A DNA stretch of 5,556 nucleotides from Candidatus Nomurabacteria bacterium (GTDB taxonomy: Bacteria > Patescibacteriota > Saccharimonadia > Saccharimonadales > Saccharimonadaceae). The stretch covers positions 1 through 5,556 of the forward strand of contig JAITKW010000031.1 in NCBI GenBank assembly GCA_031278275.1. Direction: 5' to 3'. This document shows, piece by piece, positions 4,149-5,556 of this stretch. A program made the position numbers and the translations under genes. The stretch's first letter is position 1; each line of letters begins with the position of its first letter. Below the pieces are notes generated by a model. That model made no database searches. It was not told where the DNA came from and saw only the letters and a program-made list of their open reading frames with translations.

Positions 4149-5333
4149 ATGACAAAAAATAAATCACGCAGGTTCCGAAAAACCAAGTTGGCTTTGGCTT
4201 TAATTGGCGGGTTTGTGATTTGTTTTTTGGTTCTCAAAGTCGTCAACTGGAGATTGGATTTTGCATCTGAAGTTCAAATATCAGTGGTAAAACCAGATTT
4301 TTCTGGGCTGGAATTGTCGCAAGGCACTTTTGCGTTATTCGTTAATGGGAAAATGGTTCGCGAGCAATCCGGCGATGAAGTGCGCCCAACTGCGTCCACT
4401 GCCAAGATGATTTTGGCGCTGGCGGTGATGGAAAAGCGACCATTCAACCTTGGTGAAACTGGTGCGACTTTGGTGTTGGGGCGAGATGATTATGAGTTTT
4501 ATCGTTATCATTTGAATAATGGCGGGAGCCGTACGCAAGTGGAAGTGGGCGAGATAATTAGTGAAAGGCAGGCGCTGGAGGCACTTTTAATTAAATCAAG
4601 CAATAATATGGCGGACACTTTGGCGGTGTGGGCGTTTGGAAGTATGGCGGAATACAGAAATTATGCGCACAAAATGTTGCTGAGTTTGGGGTTGAAAGAC
4701 ACGACAATTGGCGATGACGCATCGGGATTGTCGCCAACCACCACTTCCACGGCGCATGATTTGGCGGTTATCGGGCAAAAAGTTTTAGCGGACTTGGTGC
4801 TAGCGGATATTATTCAACAGCCGGAAATTGAATTGCCAATAGTGGGGAAAATCTCTAATTCAAATTATTTAATACAGCAGGACAAAAATATTGTTGGCAT
4901 TAAAAGTGGCTTTACAGACGAGGCTGGGCGCACATTTGTGTTGGGAGCCAAAGACGAAAATGACACAATCGTGCTTTCGGTGCTGGGAATTGATAAAAAA
5001 GGTGACGCTGCGAGGGAGGCTTACAAATTATATCAACAGGCGATGGAATTGGCGGAGGATAAAACCATCGTACAAACGGGAGAAAAAATTGGCGTTTTGC
5101 GACCCAAATGGTTGGATTATGACGTTGATATTTACGTTGACGAAACCATCGTGGCGGACATTTGGCATGATGAGGCGGTGGCGTTTTCGTTGGAGTTAGA
5201 TGACGATATTACTGAAAAAATTGGTCAAATCGGCAGACTGAGAATTGTGATCAATCAAGAAATCAAATACGTTCCGGTTTTTATCAAGACCAAAATTGAA
5301 AAGCCGTCCGCCCTATATCGCGCACTCAATTGA
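4149..5333 (+). CDS. Serine-type D-Ala-D-Ala carboxypeptidase (peptidase S11, PBP5/DacA-like), N-terminally anchored
   Basis: Low-molecular-weight penicillin-binding proteins of this family trim the terminal D-alanine from stem peptides, limiting cross-linking. The 394-residue protein has a very basic start (KNKSRRFRKTK), a membrane segment at about 13-31, and a penicillin-binding domain from about 55 to 300. The three active-site motifs are present: STAK at 83-86 (nucleophile Ser83, Lys86), SSN at 150-152 and KSG at 252-254. The segment ASGLSPTTTSTAHDLAVI (191-208) matches the family's GLSP..STA.DLA stretch. Residues from about 305 onward look like the beta-rich PBP5 C-terminal domain. Anchoring appears to be N-terminal, not by the C-terminal amphipathic helix of E. 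coli PBP5. Its 3' end overlaps the convergent exonuclease gene by 21 bp. The start has no Shine-Dalgarno sequence. Confidence 0.92.
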   Translation: MTKNKSRRFRKTKLALALIGGFVICFLVLKVVNWRLDFASEVQISVVKPDFSGLELSQGTFALFVNGKMVREQSGDEVRPTASTAKMILALAVMEKRPFNLGETGATLVLGRDDYEFYRYHLNNGGSRTQVEVGEIISERQALEALLIKSSNNMADTLAVWAFGSMAEYRNYAHKMLLSLGLKDTTIGDDASGLSPTTTSTAHDLAVIGQKVLADLVLADIIQQPEIELPIVGKISNSNYLIQQDKNIVGIKSGFTDEAGRTFVLGAKDENDTIVLSVLGIDKKGDAAREAYKLYQQAMELAEDKTIVQTGEKIGVLRPKWLDYDVDIYVDETIVADIWHDEAVAFSLELDDDITEKIGQIGRLRIVINQEIKYVPVFIKTKIEKPSALYRALN

Positions 5334-5556
5334 AATTGGGCAATGATCCGAGCCGGCCACGTTGGGATAAATTGCGGCAGATTTGATGCGGTTTTGCAGT
5401 GGAGCGGAAACCAAAAAATAATCAATCCGCCAACCAATGTTGCGGACTCTGGCGTTGGCGCGCCACGTCCACCAAGTGTATGCGCCAGTTTCATGCGGGT
5501 GCAAGTGACGGAAAGTGTCAACCATGCCGTGCTTGATGTAGTTTTCAAAGCCTTTG
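5313..5556 (-). CDS. xth: Exodeoxyribonuclease III / class II AP endonuclease, C-terminal part
   Basis: This is a partial gene entering from the right edge; the last 80 codons and a TAG stop are visible. The product is a cytoplasmic DNA repair enzyme that cleaves 5' to abasic sites and has 3'-phosphatase/3'-5' exonuclease activity. Diagnostic segments in order are MVDTFRHLHP, ETGAYTWWTWR, NARVRNIGWRIDYFLVS and GSDHCPISIE, very close to the Bacillus ExoA type, which reads similarly through this region. The final Asp-His pair of SDH is the conserved catalytic dyad, and the Asp of RIDY is also conserved. The frame is open to the window end with no in-frame start needed. Its last seven codons lie within the 3' end of the opposing carboxypeptidase gene. 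Confidence 0.93.
   Translation of the reverse strand, partial: KGFENYIKHGMVDTFRHLHPHETGAYTWWTWRANARVRNIGWRIDYFLVSAPLQNRIKSAAIYPNVAGSDHCPISIECAI

Noticed and set aside
5255..5548. Minus-strand 97-residue ORF at the right edge
   Set aside because: It is frame-shifted relative to the exonuclease III gene, which matches its family strongly in the neighbouring frame.

Overview
The window is chromosomal bacterial DNA, and I lean towards the Candidate Phyla Radiation (Patescibacteria, possibly Saccharibacteria). This is an inference from gene style, not from a marker gene: genes are very compact, surface proteins carry an N-terminal membrane anchor, several genes appear leaderless, and GC content is moderate to low. 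TGA ends at least four of the genes, which argues against the TGA=Gly code of Gracilibacteria and SR1.

Left part (1-913). A possible minus-strand gene leaves the window at its left edge, with a promoter, a 5' hairpin and a Shine-Dalgarno sequence. Next comes a minus-strand tRNA-Leu(CAA) with its own promoter. The stretch 284-573 has no convincing gene. It holds the tRNA promoter, two copies of a 33-bp direct repeat 62 bp apart, and the promoter of a small gene. That gene (608-787) encodes a very acidic 59-residue protein, is preceded by a 15-codon upstream ORF, and is followed by a GC-rich hairpin. An AT-rich spacer of about 125 bp follows.

Middle (914-3264). A doubtful 111-residue ORF meets, tail to tail with a 2-bp gap, a minus-strand gene for a degenerate NAD(P)H-hydrate dehydratase-like (YjeF C-terminal, ribokinase-fold) protein. 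That gene is divergent from a membrane-anchored CapA-family protein. The 30 bp between their start codons appear to hold two interleaved promoters.

Right part (3265-5556). A VanY-type zinc D,D-carboxypeptidase (minus) and a serine D-Ala-D-Ala carboxypeptidase of the S11/PBP5 type (plus) diverge from a 38-bp intergenic region. The serine enzyme gene overlaps, tail to tail by 21 bp, the 3' end of an exodeoxyribonuclease III gene that enters from the right edge.

The functional theme is the cell envelope: two mechanistically different peptidoglycan peptide-trimming enzymes and a CapA-like surface protein, beside housekeeping repair and cofactor-repair-like genes. The most notable pattern is an extended -10 element (TGnTAWAWT) placed so that transcription should begin at or next to the start codon in four consecutive genes. 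I see no CRISPR array, transposon, phage module or defence system.
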